Below are positions 45,500 to 55,431 of a DNA stretch of 64,000 nt, piece by piece. Position 1 is the stretch's first letter; every line of letters starts with the position of its first letter. The DNA is from Opitutales bacterium (lineage in GTDB: Bacteria > Verrucomicrobiota > Verrucomicrobiia > Opitutales > Oceanipulchritudinaceae): assembly GCA_016932335.1 (NCBI GenBank), contig JAFGCZ010000001.1, forward strand, positions 277,760-341,759. Direction: 5' to 3'. The translations under genes and the position numbers were made by a program. The notes below the pieces were generated by a model. That model was given only the letters and a program-made list of their open reading frames with translations. It did no database searches and had not been told where the DNA came from.

Positions 45500-46795
45500 T
45501 TATTGTTCGCGAGTTAGTTGGCGGTAGCCGATATCGCGGCGAAAATAAATGGAGTTCCATTCAATTGCATCGCATACCTTATAGGCATCTGTTGCTGCAT
45601 CTTTGAGGGATTTTCCAAATGCGGTAATGCCCAGTACACGTCCGCCATTGGAAAGGATTTCTCCTTTGTCGCCGAGTTTTGTGCCGGCGTGGACGATTTC
45701 CACGTTTGTAGGAAGATTATCCGGTAGGGTAATGGTTTCTCCCTTGGGATATGCCTCGGGGTAACCTTTGGCGGCGGCAACGATAACGATGGCGTACTCC
45801 GGTTTCAGCTTAACTGCTTCAGGCTTCAATGTTCCTTTTGCGCAGTGGAACATGATGCTGATCGGGTCTGTTTCCAAGAGCGGAAGGAGCACTTGTGTTT
45901 CCGGGTCTCCAAAGCGCACGTTAAATTCGAGCACTTTGGCGATGCCGTCGACAATCATAATGCCGATGAACAGGGTTCCTCGAAAATCAATGCCTTCTGC
46001 CACGAGACCTTTCAGGGTGGGTTCGATGACATCGCTGATGACCTGAGCCTTGATTGATTCGTTAACGACTGCCGCTGGAGCATAAGCTCCCATGCCACCG
46101 GTGTTGGGCCCGCTGTCCTTTTCTCCTATACGCTTATGGTCCTGAGCCGCGGGCAGGTAAACATAGTTTTCCCCGCTGACCATAATGGTGATGGAAGATT
46201 CTTCTCCATCTAGAAATTCTTCGATCAGGATTTCCGCACCACTGTTTCCGAAAAGCTCACCCGAGAGAGTTTGCCGAATAGCTGTTTCCGCCTCTTCTCT
46301 GGATTGGGCGATAATCACTCCCTTACCTGCGGCCAGCCCACTGGCTTTAACCACCACGGGGTAGCTGTAGTTTTCCAGAGCCTTAACGGCGTCGTCGGCT
46401 TCACCTTTGCTGAACGTATCCGATTTAGCGGTGGGGATCTTGTATTTATTGAGGAAATCCTTGGTGAATACTTTGCTGCCTTCGAGCTGGGCACCGGCCT
46501 TGTTTGGGCCGTAAACAGTTATTCCCTTAGCCTGTAGGGCATCTGTGACGCCCAGACACAAAGGCACTTCCGGGCCAACGATAACGAAGTCGACCTTTTC
46601 CGCTTCAGCCAGCGCAACGGTTGCATCCACATCGGTCACATCCAGGGGAAGGCATTTGGCCTCTTTGGCGATTCCTCCGTTTCCGGGGGCAGCAATGACC
46701 TCACTGATCAGGGCACTTTTCAGGCAGGACTTTACAATTGCGTGCTCACGGCCTCCCGAGCCAATGACCAATGTTTTCAACTTCGTTTCGCTCAT
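45500..46795 (-). CDS. purD: Phosphoribosylamine-glycine ligase
   Basis: Second step of purine synthesis: forms glycinamide ribonucleotide with ATP. 431 residues, ATP-grasp. IGSGGREHAI near the N-terminus, VKASGLAAGKGVIIAQ and NTGGMGAYAP, then EFNVRFGDPETQ. Length is normal. It heads the operon with the phosphatase and glyA, so purine synthesis and glycine supply are linked on one transcript. Divergent from mpl. Confidence 0.96.
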   Translation of the reverse strand: MSETKLKTLVIGSGGREHAIVKSCLKSALISEVIAAPGNGGIAKEAKCLPLDVTDVDATVALAEAEKVDFVIVGPEVPLCLGVTDALQAKGITVYGPNKAGAQLEGSKVFTKDFLNKYKIPTAKSDTFSKGEADDAVKALENYSYPVVVKASGLAAGKGVIIAQSREEAETAIRQTLSGELFGNSGAEILIEEFLDGEESSITIMVSGENYVYLPAAQDHKRIGEKDSGPNTGGMGAYAPAAVVNESIKAQVISDVIEPTLKGLVAEGIDFRGTLFIGIMIVDGIAKVLEFNVRFGDPETQVLLPLLETDPISIMFHCAKGTLKPEAVKLKPEYAIVIVAAAKGYPEAYPKGETITLPDNLPTNVEIVHAGTKLGDKGEILSNGGRVLGITAFGKSLKDAATDAYKVCDAIEWNSIYFRRDIGYRQLTREQ

Positions 46796-46927
46796 GAGAA
46801 TGTTCTGAATATCCCTGTATTATGAGTCAACAGATTAGCACGGATGCGGAAAACTTTTCTCGCCTTGAAGTATCATGTCCTGATAGAAAGAATGCTTTCC
46901 TTATTAATCCGTAACGAATCAGTTTCT

Positions 46928-48337
46928 ATGCACATTTACTTCCTGGGCATTTGTGGTACCGCCATGGGCAATGCAGCTTTACTGCTGAAAGAACAAGGGC
47001 ACCGGGTGTCCGGTTGCGATACCGGTATTTATCCTCCAATGTCTGACGTTTTGGCAAGTGCCCGTATCGACGTGCTGGAAGGTTACGATGCAGAGCGTTT
47101 ACAGCAATTGGCTCCGGATTTGGTGGTGATCGGTAATGCCAATTCCAGAGGGAATGTGGAAGTGGAATACTTATTAAACAGTCAACAGATTCCCTATGTT
47201 TCCCTCCCTCAATTACTGGGAGAGCAAATCCTTTCCGGTAGAAAACCGGTTGTAATTACGGGTACACACGGGAAAACCACCACTACGGCGTTGACGGCTT
47301 TTCTTATGGCGCAGGCGGGAAAAGATCTGGGCTATCTGGTTGGGGGAGCTCCCCGTGATTTACCCTCGGGAGCCCATCTTGGCACTGATGCTCCTTTCGT
47401 AATCGAAGGAGATGAATACGACAGCGCTTTTTTTGATAAACGCAGCAAGTTTATTCATTATAAGCCTGAGATTCTGGTCATCAACAACATCGAATTCGAC
47501 CATGCGGATATCTTTCGGGATTTGCCGGACGTGTTACGGACCTTCAACCATTTATTGCGCATTGTTCCCGGAAAAGGCTTTGTCCTGGCCAATGGAGATG
47601 ATGCCAATGTGCTTTCCCTGCTTCCGGTTTCCTGGACGAAAATCATTAAAGTGGGAACCGCAGAGACGAATGATTTGCGTATCTGTGATTTTGCAGAAGA
47701 TGAGAGCGGATCCAGCTTTACCTTGAAGTGGCACGGGCAAATATGGGGGAAAGTGGAGTGGGGTATCTATGGCCTTTACAATGCGCGCAACGCTGCCATG
47801 GCCGCATTGGCCGCCGGGTTGGCTATGGATGCGGATGCACCTACTGCTGCCGTTGACTTACAGATGTTGCAACACTACCAGGGGGTGAAGCGCCGCCAGG
47901 AGATATTGCTGGAGAGTAAAGAATTGGTGTTGATGGAGGATTTCGGACACCACCCGACGGCAATTTCTCAGACGTTGGACAGTCTGCGTCGACGCTATCC
48001 CACATACACCCTTGCTGCCTGTTTCGAGCCGCGCAGCAATACCGCGCGTACCGATCTCTTTCGCAAAGAATTTGAAGATGCTCTGAGCCGTGCGGATGCG
48101 GCATTGATTGCTCCGGTACACAATGCGCAACGCCTTGGCGAGGATGCTTTGAAAACAGATGCTATGGCCGAAAAGCTTTCCCATCGCGGCCTTTTTTCTG
48201 TTGCCTACCTGGATAATGAAGCGCTTTTGAGCGATTTGAAGCAGTATATTGGTAACCATCAGAAACCTCTGCTGGTTTGTTTCTTTTCCAACGGTGCTTT
48301 TGGAGGAATTACGCGATCCCTGATAAGGGATATTTGA
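46928..48337 (+). CDS. mpl: UDP-MurNAc:L-alanyl-gamma-D-glutamyl-mDAP ligase
   Basis: Recycles cell-wall tripeptide by ligating it to UDP-MurNAc. 469 residues from the ATG at 46928. MHIYFLGICGTAMG begins the Mur ligase N-domain, TGTHGKTTTTAL is the ATP loop, FVIEGDEYDSAFFDKRSKFIHY is typical of Mpl rather than MurC, and NNIEFDHADIF follows. The reading frame open from 46844 adds no family-like residues. Divergent from purD. Confidence 0.93.
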   Translation: MHIYFLGICGTAMGNAALLLKEQGHRVSGCDTGIYPPMSDVLASARIDVLEGYDAERLQQLAPDLVVIGNANSRGNVEVEYLLNSQQIPYVSLPQLLGEQILSGRKPVVITGTHGKTTTTALTAFLMAQAGKDLGYLVGGAPRDLPSGAHLGTDAPFVIEGDEYDSAFFDKRSKFIHYKPEILVINNIEFDHADIFRDLPDVLRTFNHLLRIVPGKGFVLANGDDANVLSLLPVSWTKIIKVGTAETNDLRICDFAEDESGSSFTLKWHGQIWGKVEWGIYGLYNARNAAMAALAAGLAMDADAPTAAVDLQMLQHYQGVKRRQEILLESKELVLMEDFGHHPTAISQTLDSLRRRYPTYTLAACFEPRSNTARTDLFRKEFEDALSRADAALIAPVHNAQRLGEDALKTDAMAEKLSHRGLFSVAYLDNEALLSDLKQYIGNHQKPLLVCFFSNGAFGGITRSLIRDI

Positions 48338-48387
48338 TAATTGCTTTCTTGTGAGCGCTGGGTAAACTGGAGCTTTTACTCCCGTTT

Positions 48388-50106
48388 ATGAATGTACTGC
48401 TCCTTACTCTGGTTGTTATCGCCTACTTTTTAATCGGGTACCGTTTTTACGGAAACCTTATTGATCGAAAACTGATCAAGCCGAACGATGAAACCCCAAC
48501 GGCTGCTGTCGAATATGACGACGGCGTTGATTATTCACCTGCAAAAACACCTTTTCTCTGGGGGCATCATTTTGCCTCTATTGCCGGTGCCGGGCCTATT
48601 ATCGGTCCCATTTTAGCGGTTGCCTGGTTTGGTTGGGGCCCTCCCGTGCTTTGGATTACCCTTGGGAGTTTATTTATGGGAGCCGTTCATGATTATCTCT
48701 CGTTAATGCTTTCTGTGAGAAACAAAGGAAAGGGAATTGCCGAGATTGCCGGAGCTGCGGTGGGAGAGCGTACCAAGATGGCCTTTGCTGTTCTGATTTG
48801 GCTGACCTTGGTTTTTATTATCACGGTGTTTGCGGCAAGCGGGGCCAAGGCCCTTGCTGGTTATCCGGCGTTGGTATTGCCCACTTTCGGAATCAGTATT
48901 GTAGCTGTTTTTATGGGCTATGCCGTGTATCGACTTAAAACAAATACATGGGTTACATCTCTGCTGGGAGTGGCTGCATCCTATCTGCTAATCTGGCTTG
49001 GGTTTGAATTTCCTCTGGCCTTTCCTGATTCAATGAGCGAGCACGCTCAGGTTATCTGGATTATTACGATTCTATTTTTCTACTGTGGTGTTGCTTCCGT
49101 TTTGCCGGTCTGGCTATTGCTGCAGCCGAGAGATTTTCTCTCTTCAATCCAACTTTTCGTCGGATTGACTTTGGCTTTTATCGGGATTCTCTTTGTTTCG
49201 CCGGAAATTTCAGCCCCATTCAATATCGGATCATTTTCTCTCCGCGGGTCTCATCCAGTGTGGCCTATTCTCTTCATTACAGTGGCCTGTGGCGCAATCA
49301 GCGGATTCCACACCATGGTGGCAACCGGAACCACTTCCAAGCAATTGGCTCGTGAGAGTCACGGAAAAATCGTGGCCTTTGGCGGGATGTTGGCCGAAGG
49401 AGTGCTCGCTTTTGTGGTTGTGATTACTGTAGCTGCGGGATTGACCTGGGGAACAGCTCCTGAGGCGCTTGTGGGAGATGAACGGCTCAACTATTTTCAG
49501 ACGGCTTTGGATGTCAGTTGGATTCAGGCTTTTGGCACCGGTTTCGGTAATATCGTCGGGAAGGTAGGCATTCCATTTCTGGGTGCCGCTCTTTCCGCAC
49601 TGTTGGGGGCGACCATGGTGAAGACCTTTGTCATGACGTCGCTGGATACTTCCACACGTCTTGGGCGCTTTGTCTTTGGAGAGACCATTGCCAAAAATAT
49701 CCCTCTGCTGCGCAACCGGATTGTCTCCACTCTGGTTCTGCTTATTCCCGCCTATATTTTGGCTGTGAGCAACAGTTACGGTCAGATCTGGAAAATGTTT
49801 GGTGCCTCCAATCAGTTGATCGCCGCAGTCACTCTACTGACCGTCAGTGCATACCTTGCCGGTCAAAAACGCCCCACTGCATATACATTGATCCCCTCTG
49901 TCATTATGATTGTGACTACGCTCGGGGCATTGCTCTGGGGATTATGCAACCAGGCCGGAGGATATCTCCGGCCCGATTCTCTAAATATAATGCTGAGCGT
50001 TATTTCGATTGTTTTAATTCTGCTCTCCCTGCTCATTGTCGCAGATGTGGTTTCCGCCCTCAGGGCTTACGCCAAATCGGATAAGGAGCTGGGCACAGTC
50101 GATTAG
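48388..50106 (+). CDS. cstA: Carbon-starvation protein CstA-type transporter
   Basis: 572 residues with about 16 hydrophobic segments. TPFLWGHHFASIAGAGPIIGPILAVAWFGW (about 54-84) is the CstA signature, then GAVHDYLSLMLSVRNKGKGI. CstA and relatives take up pyruvate or peptides during starvation. The stop overlaps that of oppF on the opposite strand (both at 50103-50106). The neighbouring oligopeptide transporter fits a peptide role. Confidence 0.93.
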   Translation: MNVLLLTLVVIAYFLIGYRFYGNLIDRKLIKPNDETPTAAVEYDDGVDYSPAKTPFLWGHHFASIAGAGPIIGPILAVAWFGWGPPVLWITLGSLFMGAVHDYLSLMLSVRNKGKGIAEIAGAAVGERTKMAFAVLIWLTLVFIITVFAASGAKALAGYPALVLPTFGISIVAVFMGYAVYRLKTNTWVTSLLGVAASYLLIWLGFEFPLAFPDSMSEHAQVIWIITILFFYCGVASVLPVWLLLQPRDFLSSIQLFVGLTLAFIGILFVSPEISAPFNIGSFSLRGSHPVWPILFITVACGAISGFHTMVATGTTSKQLARESHGKIVAFGGMLAEGVLAFVVVITVAAGLTWGTAPEALVGDERLNYFQTALDVSWIQAFGTGFGNIVGKVGIPFLGAALSALLGATMVKTFVMTSLDTSTRLGRFVFGETIAKNIPLLRNRIVSTLVLLIPAYILAVSNSYGQIWKMFGASNQLIAAVTLLTVSAYLAGQKRPTAYTLIPSVIMIVTTLGALLWGLCNQAGGYLRPDSLNIMLSVISIVLILLSLLIVADVVSALRAYAKSDKELGTVD

Positions 50107-51110
50107 AGGTAATTGGAATAATGCTCAACTGTCCCCGGGTGCACTTCAACCCAGTGCCCGGGGGAAACTTCTTTAAACTCACTCGGCTGACGCTTCTGTT
50201 CATCAGTGGTCTCGATGGGGCTGCGGTAGGCAAAGTGACATCCCTCAGGTGGATTGATCGGAGAGGGGACGTCGCCCTGCAGTAGAATACGCTGCCGCTT
50301 TTGATGCGGGTCAGGTTCAGGAATGGCTGAAATCAGAGCCTTGGTGTAGGCATGAATCGGATTATTGAAGATTTCATCGGCATCGGCCAGTTCCACCACA
50401 CGGCCAAGATACATGATGGCAATTCGGTCGCTGATGTGACGGACGACGGCAAGGTCGTGCGCGATAAACAGGTAGGACAGCTCAAACTGCTTCTGCAGAT
50501 CAAGCATCAGGTTGAGGATTTGACTCTGTACGGATACATCCAATGCACTGACCGGTTCATCGCAGACAATCAACTTGGGGTTCAGTGACAGCGAGCGGGC
50601 AATGCCGATGCGCTGTCGCTGGCCACCGGAAAACTCAAAGGGAAAGCGGTCTGCACTGCTTGCGGGCAATCCCACAATATCGAGCAGTTCCATAACCTTC
50701 TTTTTCCGCTCTCTGGAATCATAGAGTCCGTGAATAATGAACGGTTCTTCCAGAATATTGCGTATGGAATGTCGGGCATTGAGGGATTCAGCCGGGTCCT
50801 GGAAAATCATCTGCAGATCGCGGCGGATCGGCTTGATGGCCTTGCGGCCCATATGCGTGATGTCCTTTCCGCAAAAATCAATGCGTCCATCTGTAGGTTT
50901 GTAGAGGCGAACAATGCATTTTCCCAGAGTGGATTTTCCGCAACCGGATTCGCCCACCAGCCCGAGGGTTTCTCCGCGTTTGACTTCGAGGCTGACTCCG
51001 TCGACAGCCCGACACCAGTTTTTCGCGCGCATCAACACTCCACCTTTTACGGGGAAGTGCATTCTTAAATTCTCTACCTTAAGCAGGGGTTCTTTTTCGT
51101 TGTTTATCAT
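50103..51110 (-). CDS. oppF: Oligopeptide ABC transporter ATP-binding protein F
   Basis: 335 residues. Walker [10 protein letters not shown], signature [15 protein letters not shown], Walker [14 protein letters not shown], and the C-terminal oligo_HPY region [12 protein letters not shown]. Last gene of the five-gene operon, one base after oppD. Two ATPases serve the transporter, whereas Yej-type systems usually have one fused protein. Confidence 0.92.
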   Translation of the reverse strand: MINNEKEPLLKVENLRMHFPVKGGVLMRAKNWCRAVDGVSLEVKRGETLGLVGESGCGKSTLGKCIVRLYKPTDGRIDFCGKDITHMGRKAIKPIRRDLQMIFQDPAESLNARHSIRNILEEPFIIHGLYDSRERKKKVMELLDIVGLPASSADRFPFEFSGGQRQRIGIARSLSLNPKLIVCDEPVSALDVSVQSQILNLMLDLQKQFELSYLFIAHDLAVVRHISDRIAIMYLGRVVELADADEIFNNPIHAYTKALISAIPEPDPHQKRQRILLQGDVPSPINPPEGCHFAYRSPIETTDEQKRQPSEFKEVSPGHWVEVHPGTVEHYSNYL

Positions 51111-51111
51111 G

Positions 51112-52128
51112 TTATTCCCCCCGGAAATTGTCCGTTCTCACAAAATCGCAGTCTTCCACCCAGTGCCCCGGTTCGACTTCGATCAGTCCCGGTTTTACAG
51201 ATTTGAATGCCTCTGAATTCAGGTATTCTTCAATACGCGGGTGTTTGGCTCTGGGAGCAAAACGCGCTCCAACGGGCATCTCCTGAAGCCCCGGAACCAT
51301 TCCATCAATCGTGTTCAATCTGGTTTTACGTTCAGCATTTAGTTTTGGAATAGAATGAAGCAATCCCTGTGTATATAGGTGGGCGGGTTTGTCAAAAATC
51401 TGTCGCACGCTTCCGCGTTCTGCAATACGACCGGCATACATGACGACAACATCGTCGCAGGTTTCTGCGATGACTCCCAAATCATGGGTAATCATAATGA
51501 TGCTCATCCCCATATCCTTCTGCAATTGTTTCATCAGTTCCAGGATTTGTGCCTGAATGGTAACATCCAGCGCGGTGGTCGGCTCATCGGCGATAATCAG
51601 GCTGGGACTGCAGGCCAGTGCCATGGCGATGACTACGCGTTGGCGCATTCCTCCGGAAAGCTGATGCGGGTATTCTCCCACGCGAATTTCCGGAGAAGGA
51701 ATGCCCACTTTTCCCAGAATATCGATCGAGCGCTTCCAGGCCTCAGCTTTGCTGATGTCCATGTGCAGGCGAAAAACTTCGCTGAGCTGACGGCCGATTC
51801 GGTGAACTGGATTCAGCGCCGTCATTGGCTCCTGAAAGATCATGCCGATCTGACCGCCGCGGACTTTATTCATCTCCGAAGCACTGATCTTTGTCAGGTC
51901 CTTGCCCTTAAAGAGGATTTCACCTCCAAGAATTTTCCCCATAGGCTGGGGGAGCAGCTGGATAATGGACAGCGCGGTGACGCTTTTACCACATCCAGAT
52001 TCTCCCACAATGCCCAGAGTGCGCCCGCTTTGGGCGCTGAAACTGACTCCGTCTACGGCAACAACCTGACCGCCTTCCGTGTCAAATGCGGTTACCAGAT
52101 TTTTGATTTCGAGAATATTCTCAGTCAA
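51112..52128 (-). CDS. oppD: Oligopeptide ABC transporter ATP-binding protein D
   Basis: 338 residues. Walker [10 protein letters not shown], signature [15 protein letters not shown] and Walker [14 protein letters not shown] are clear; the oligo_HPY tail PVGARFAPR is present. It starts at TTG (52128), since no early in-frame ATG exists. It ends one base before oppF. Gap from oppA is 14 bases. Confidence 0.92.
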   Translation of the reverse strand: MTENILEIKNLVTAFDTEGGQVVAVDGVSFSAQSGRTLGIVGESGCGKSVTALSIIQLLPQPMGKILGGEILFKGKDLTKISASEMNKVRGGQIGMIFQEPMTALNPVHRIGRQLSEVFRLHMDISKAEAWKRSIDILGKVGIPSPEIRVGEYPHQLSGGMRQRVVIAMALACSPSLIIADEPTTALDVTIQAQILELMKQLQKDMGMSIIMITHDLGVIAETCDDVVVMYAGRIAERGSVRQIFDKPAHLYTQGLLHSIPKLNAERKTRLNTIDGMVPGLQEMPVGARFAPRAKHPRIEEYLNSEAFKSVKPGLIEVEPGHWVEDCDFVRTDNFRGE

Positions 52129-52142
52129 TGCAGTGTCTCCGC

Positions 52143-54179
52143 TTATTTATAGGCGTTGTACTGATCCCAGATAAAGGATTCGGGAGGTAACGTTTCACCG
52201 GATTGCATGGCTTCTTTGGTTTCCTTTTTGATGTCCTCGTCTACCCAGCGCATCCAGAATTCATCATAGGTACCGGCGGTCATACCCACGCCGTGTTCGG
52301 GATAGCGGATCCAGCGCCAGGAAGCCTGACGGATAAATGGCAAGACAAAGCCCGGAATAAAGGGGGAGTCTTCGTGGAGAATTTCTTCCATACGGAAGGC
52401 CAGTTGCTTCATTTCTTCGGCGTTGGAGCTGGCGCGGTACTGCTCAATCAGTTTATCCATTTCCGGATTGCTGTAGGAGCAGGTATTGTTAGTTTGAGTC
52501 TTGATGCTGCCGTCGTTGTTGTAGGCGTTAACGGTGTGCCACATTTCCCAGTAACGGGGGTAAACTTCAACCCCGACATTGAGGGCAAAGAAAGCGATAT
52601 CGTGTTTCTTCTCCTGGAACTTTTTCCAGGCGGCAGTCTGATCGAGGACTTCAACGCGAAGATCAAGGCCGGCTTTAATGGCTTCCTGCTGAAGAATTTC
52701 CATTATGGACTTCAGGGTGGCGTAGCCGGTGGTCAGTGTAAAGGATAGGCGTTGCCCTTTGGCATTCACGAGAATTCCGTCGGGGCCGCGCTGGGTGAAT
52801 CCTGCCTTGGCGAAGCATTCCAGTGCTTTTTCCACATCAAAGGGGTAGGGTTGCAGCGTTGGGTGCGTGAATTCTCCGAAACCGTCGGCGCTGGTGCGCA
52901 TACGAACGGCGTCGTTGCGGAAGAATTTTTCTATAACTAGGTCCCAGTTGCTGGCATAGGCAATTCCACGGCGAATATCGGCATTATCCAGCAGGGGCTG
53001 AACCGTATTGATGTTCATTCCGTAAGTCGGACGCGGCCGGTCATTATAAAAAGTGGCTTTATGAACGTAGCCTTTCTGGATGAGCTCGTTATCATCGGGA
53101 AATTTGTCGTAGTTGTATTCGGGGGTATTCATCAGGTAGTCATCCAGTTCTCCTTTCTTGAACATTTCAAAGGCCTTGGATGGATCCCGCACTACGGTGA
53201 AGCGGACTTTGTCAAAATTGAAGCGATTCTTGAAGAACTTCTGGTCCTTGGCCCACCAGTCTTTGTTGCGGGTCAGGGAAATAACGCTGCCTTTTTTAAC
53301 GTCTTTATCGAGCACTACATAGGCTCCGGTGGTGGGTTTGAATTTCCACTGATAGCGTTCCACGTAATCCTCACCCAGCTCTTTGTAGAAATGGCGTGGG
53401 TAGAGGGTGTGTTCGAGTGCTCTGGCCAGGATGTCGGGCTTGTCTTCCGGTAGCTTGAAGGAAAAGGTATAGTCGTCGTAAACCGTCAGCCCGATGATGT
53501 AGCGCTGGTAGGCATTGTTGTACCAGGGCGCTTGAATGTATTTGGATTGCATGAAGAAGAGGGTGAATGCCACGTCTTCAGTAGTCACTTCCTCTCCGTC
53601 GGACCAACGGGCGTCCGGGTTCAGGTGGATGTATACGGTTTTGTTGGCCTTATCTACGGCCCAGCGATCCGCCAGGCCGGGGTAATAGCGGAAACCGTTT
53701 TGGGTGACTTCGCGGGATTCGGGGTAGGGATAAGCCAGCCACATATCCACATCTTCATTGATAAATGGACGAAAGCCTCCGTTTGCGTCCGGGCCAACGG
53801 TGCGCAGGGTGCGGGGGAAGTCCTGCAGGTAGTAATACCAGGTGCCTCCCTTTTTCGCGTTGTCATCCCCCAGTTCCGGCAGGTCCATGCCGTCTTCCCA
53901 GTTCAGTCCCTGAGGGAGTTCATCTATCGTTTTGAAGGAGAAATAGTGATCAAACTTTCCTTCGGCTTTCATCTTGTCCAGTTCCTCTTCGGAAATCTTG
54001 CCTGCTTCATAGGCTTCCAGCACATCGGGTGGGATGGAAAGCTTGGTTTCGTAGTAGGCTTGAATTTCAGCGGTGTTGTCGCGGGCTGCTTCCTGCGGCT
54101 CGGCTTCTTTCTTTCCGCAACCGGAAAATACGGCAAGCAGGGCCGTCAACGGGAGGATAATGGATTTATGAAGAGTCAT
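52143..54179 (-). CDS. oppA: Oligopeptide ABC transporter substrate-binding lipoprotein
   Basis: 678 residues from the ATG at 54179; the frame extends to 54269 but not in the family. The signal peptide ends in lipobox VFSGC, so it is membrane-anchored. Family 5 (SBP_bac_5) features: GGTWYYYLQDFPRTL, then YPGLADRWAVDKANKTVYIHLNPDARWSDGE, and NINTVQPLLDNADIRRGIAYA. It is longer than typical OppA (about 540), fitting the YejA-like branch, which binds peptides or microcin C. Confidence 0.88.
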   Translation of the reverse strand: MTLHKSIILPLTALLAVFSGCGKKEAEPQEAARDNTAEIQAYYETKLSIPPDVLEAYEAGKISEEELDKMKAEGKFDHYFSFKTIDELPQGLNWEDGMDLPELGDDNAKKGGTWYYYLQDFPRTLRTVGPDANGGFRPFINEDVDMWLAYPYPESREVTQNGFRYYPGLADRWAVDKANKTVYIHLNPDARWSDGEEVTTEDVAFTLFFMQSKYIQAPWYNNAYQRYIIGLTVYDDYTFSFKLPEDKPDILARALEHTLYPRHFYKELGEDYVERYQWKFKPTTGAYVVLDKDVKKGSVISLTRNKDWWAKDQKFFKNRFNFDKVRFTVVRDPSKAFEMFKKGELDDYLMNTPEYNYDKFPDDNELIQKGYVHKATFYNDRPRPTYGMNINTVQPLLDNADIRRGIAYASNWDLVIEKFFRNDAVRMRTSADGFGEFTHPTLQPYPFDVEKALECFAKAGFTQRGPDGILVNAKGQRLSFTLTTGYATLKSIMEILQQEAIKAGLDLRVEVLDQTAAWKKFQEKKHDIAFFALNVGVEVYPRYWEMWHTVNAYNNDGSIKTQTNNTCSYSNPEMDKLIEQYRASSNAEEMKQLAFRMEEILHEDSPFIPGFVLPFIRQASWRWIRYPEHGVGMTAGTYDEFWMRWVDEDIKKETKEAMQSGETLPPESFIWDQYNAYK

Positions 54180-54201
54180 GATTTGATGAGATGTTTGGAA
54201 A

Positions 54202-55419
54202 TTAACGGTAGGTAGTGAATTTTTTTGGATCGAAAGCCTCGCGAACGGCTTCCCCGATAAAGGTAACAAGAGAAAGCAGGAATACCAGAGTGGTAAAGGC
54301 GCTGGTAACGATCCACGGAGCTGTGGTCAGGTTGTCTTTTCCCTGTTTCAAGAGTTCACCCATGCTGGCGGTTGGGGGCGGTAACCCCAGCCCCAGAAAG
54401 TCCAATGCCGTAATTGATGTAATAGCTGCCACTACAGTAAAAGGCATGAAGGTAACGATGGTGGAAATCGTGTTGGGGATAATGTGATTGAAGATGATGC
54501 GCCAGGTTCCGGCTCCGGAGACGATGGCCGCCGCGGTGTAATCGCGGGATTTTTCCCGATACGTGCTGGTGCGCATGTAGTAAGTCATCCCAGTCCAGGA
54601 AAACAGCCCCATAATGATGAGCAGCAGGATGATTCGGGCACTGATCCCAATGCTGGTGGGCACCACGGAGAAGGCAATGATCACCATGTAAAGGAAAGGA
54701 ATGTTGGACCAAATTTCAATCAGCCGTTGAGCAATCAGGTCAAAGAGGCCCCCAAAGTAACCCATAAGGCAACCGATACTGATGCCTATGGAGTAGGTCA
54801 GCAGCATAAAGCACAAGGCAAAGAGGATGGCGATGCGGAATCCGTAGATCAGGCGGGCGAGGATATCACGGCCGGTGGTATCGGTGCCCAGGTAATGGCG
54901 GGATGCTCCGTCCGGAGGGCGGGGCTTGAGGTAACCTTCAAACGAGGTTTGTTCGTTTGGGTTATACGGGATGGCAGGCATTATTACCCAGTTGCCTTCT
55001 CCTGCTTCCGCAAATTGTTTTTTGAGATCGCGGTAATTGACCGGAGTCTGACCGTCAACACCGGCCAAGCCGTATTTGCTGCCCAGCTCAATTCCATTAT
55101 AAGTCGGAAAGCTGGTCTTTCCCTGATAGTGAACAATCAGAGCCCGGTCGTTGACGTAGAGCTCGGCAAAGAGGGTGATAATGGTGATGCCCAGTAATAT
55201 CCAGAACGATATATAGCCCCGCTTGATTTCCCGGAAGCGTTTCAGCTTTTTGGCGGTCAGCGGGTTCAGCCTGTAGTTCAGGAATTTGGCGGCCAAAATC
55301 GTGACAATGCCGATCATGCCCAGTCCGCAGAAAAAGCTTTTGCAGAAAAAGACGTAGAGCGAGCACAGGGTCAATACGCCGAAAATGATTTTGAGGATGC
55401 TTTGTGTTTTTTCTTTCAT
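54202..55419 (-). CDS. oppC: Oligopeptide ABC transporter permease C (YejE-like)
   Basis: 405 residues. An extended N-terminal region has two TM segments and a soluble loop (about 40-170), then HYLGTDTTGRDILARLIYGFRI and the EAA-type motif near ITSITALDFLGLGLPPP. The GRDxLARxIYGFRI pattern matches YejE. It sits between oppB (12 bases) and oppA (22 bases). Confidence 0.9.
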   Translation of the reverse strand: MKEKTQSILKIIFGVLTLCSLYVFFCKSFFCGLGMIGIVTILAAKFLNYRLNPLTAKKLKRFREIKRGYISFWILLGITIITLFAELYVNDRALIVHYQGKTSFPTYNGIELGSKYGLAGVDGQTPVNYRDLKKQFAEAGEGNWVIMPAIPYNPNEQTSFEGYLKPRPPDGASRHYLGTDTTGRDILARLIYGFRIAILFALCFMLLTYSIGISIGCLMGYFGGLFDLIAQRLIEIWSNIPFLYMVIIAFSVVPTSIGISARIILLLIIMGLFSWTGMTYYMRTSTYREKSRDYTAAAIVSGAGTWRIIFNHIIPNTISTIVTFMPFTVVAAITSITALDFLGLGLPPPTASMGELLKQGKDNLTTAPWIVTSAFTTLVFLLSLVTFIGEAVREAFDPKKFTTYR

Positions 55420-55431
55420 GGCACAGTATCC

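Noticed and set aside
46822..46914. 30-codon ORF (ATG to TAA) ending 13 bases before the mpl start
   Set aside because: Could be a leader peptide, but there is no ribosome binding site or composition signal beyond chance.
53532..54215. 227-codon plus-strand frame over oppA
   Set aside because: Shadow of the oppA coding sequence on the other strand.
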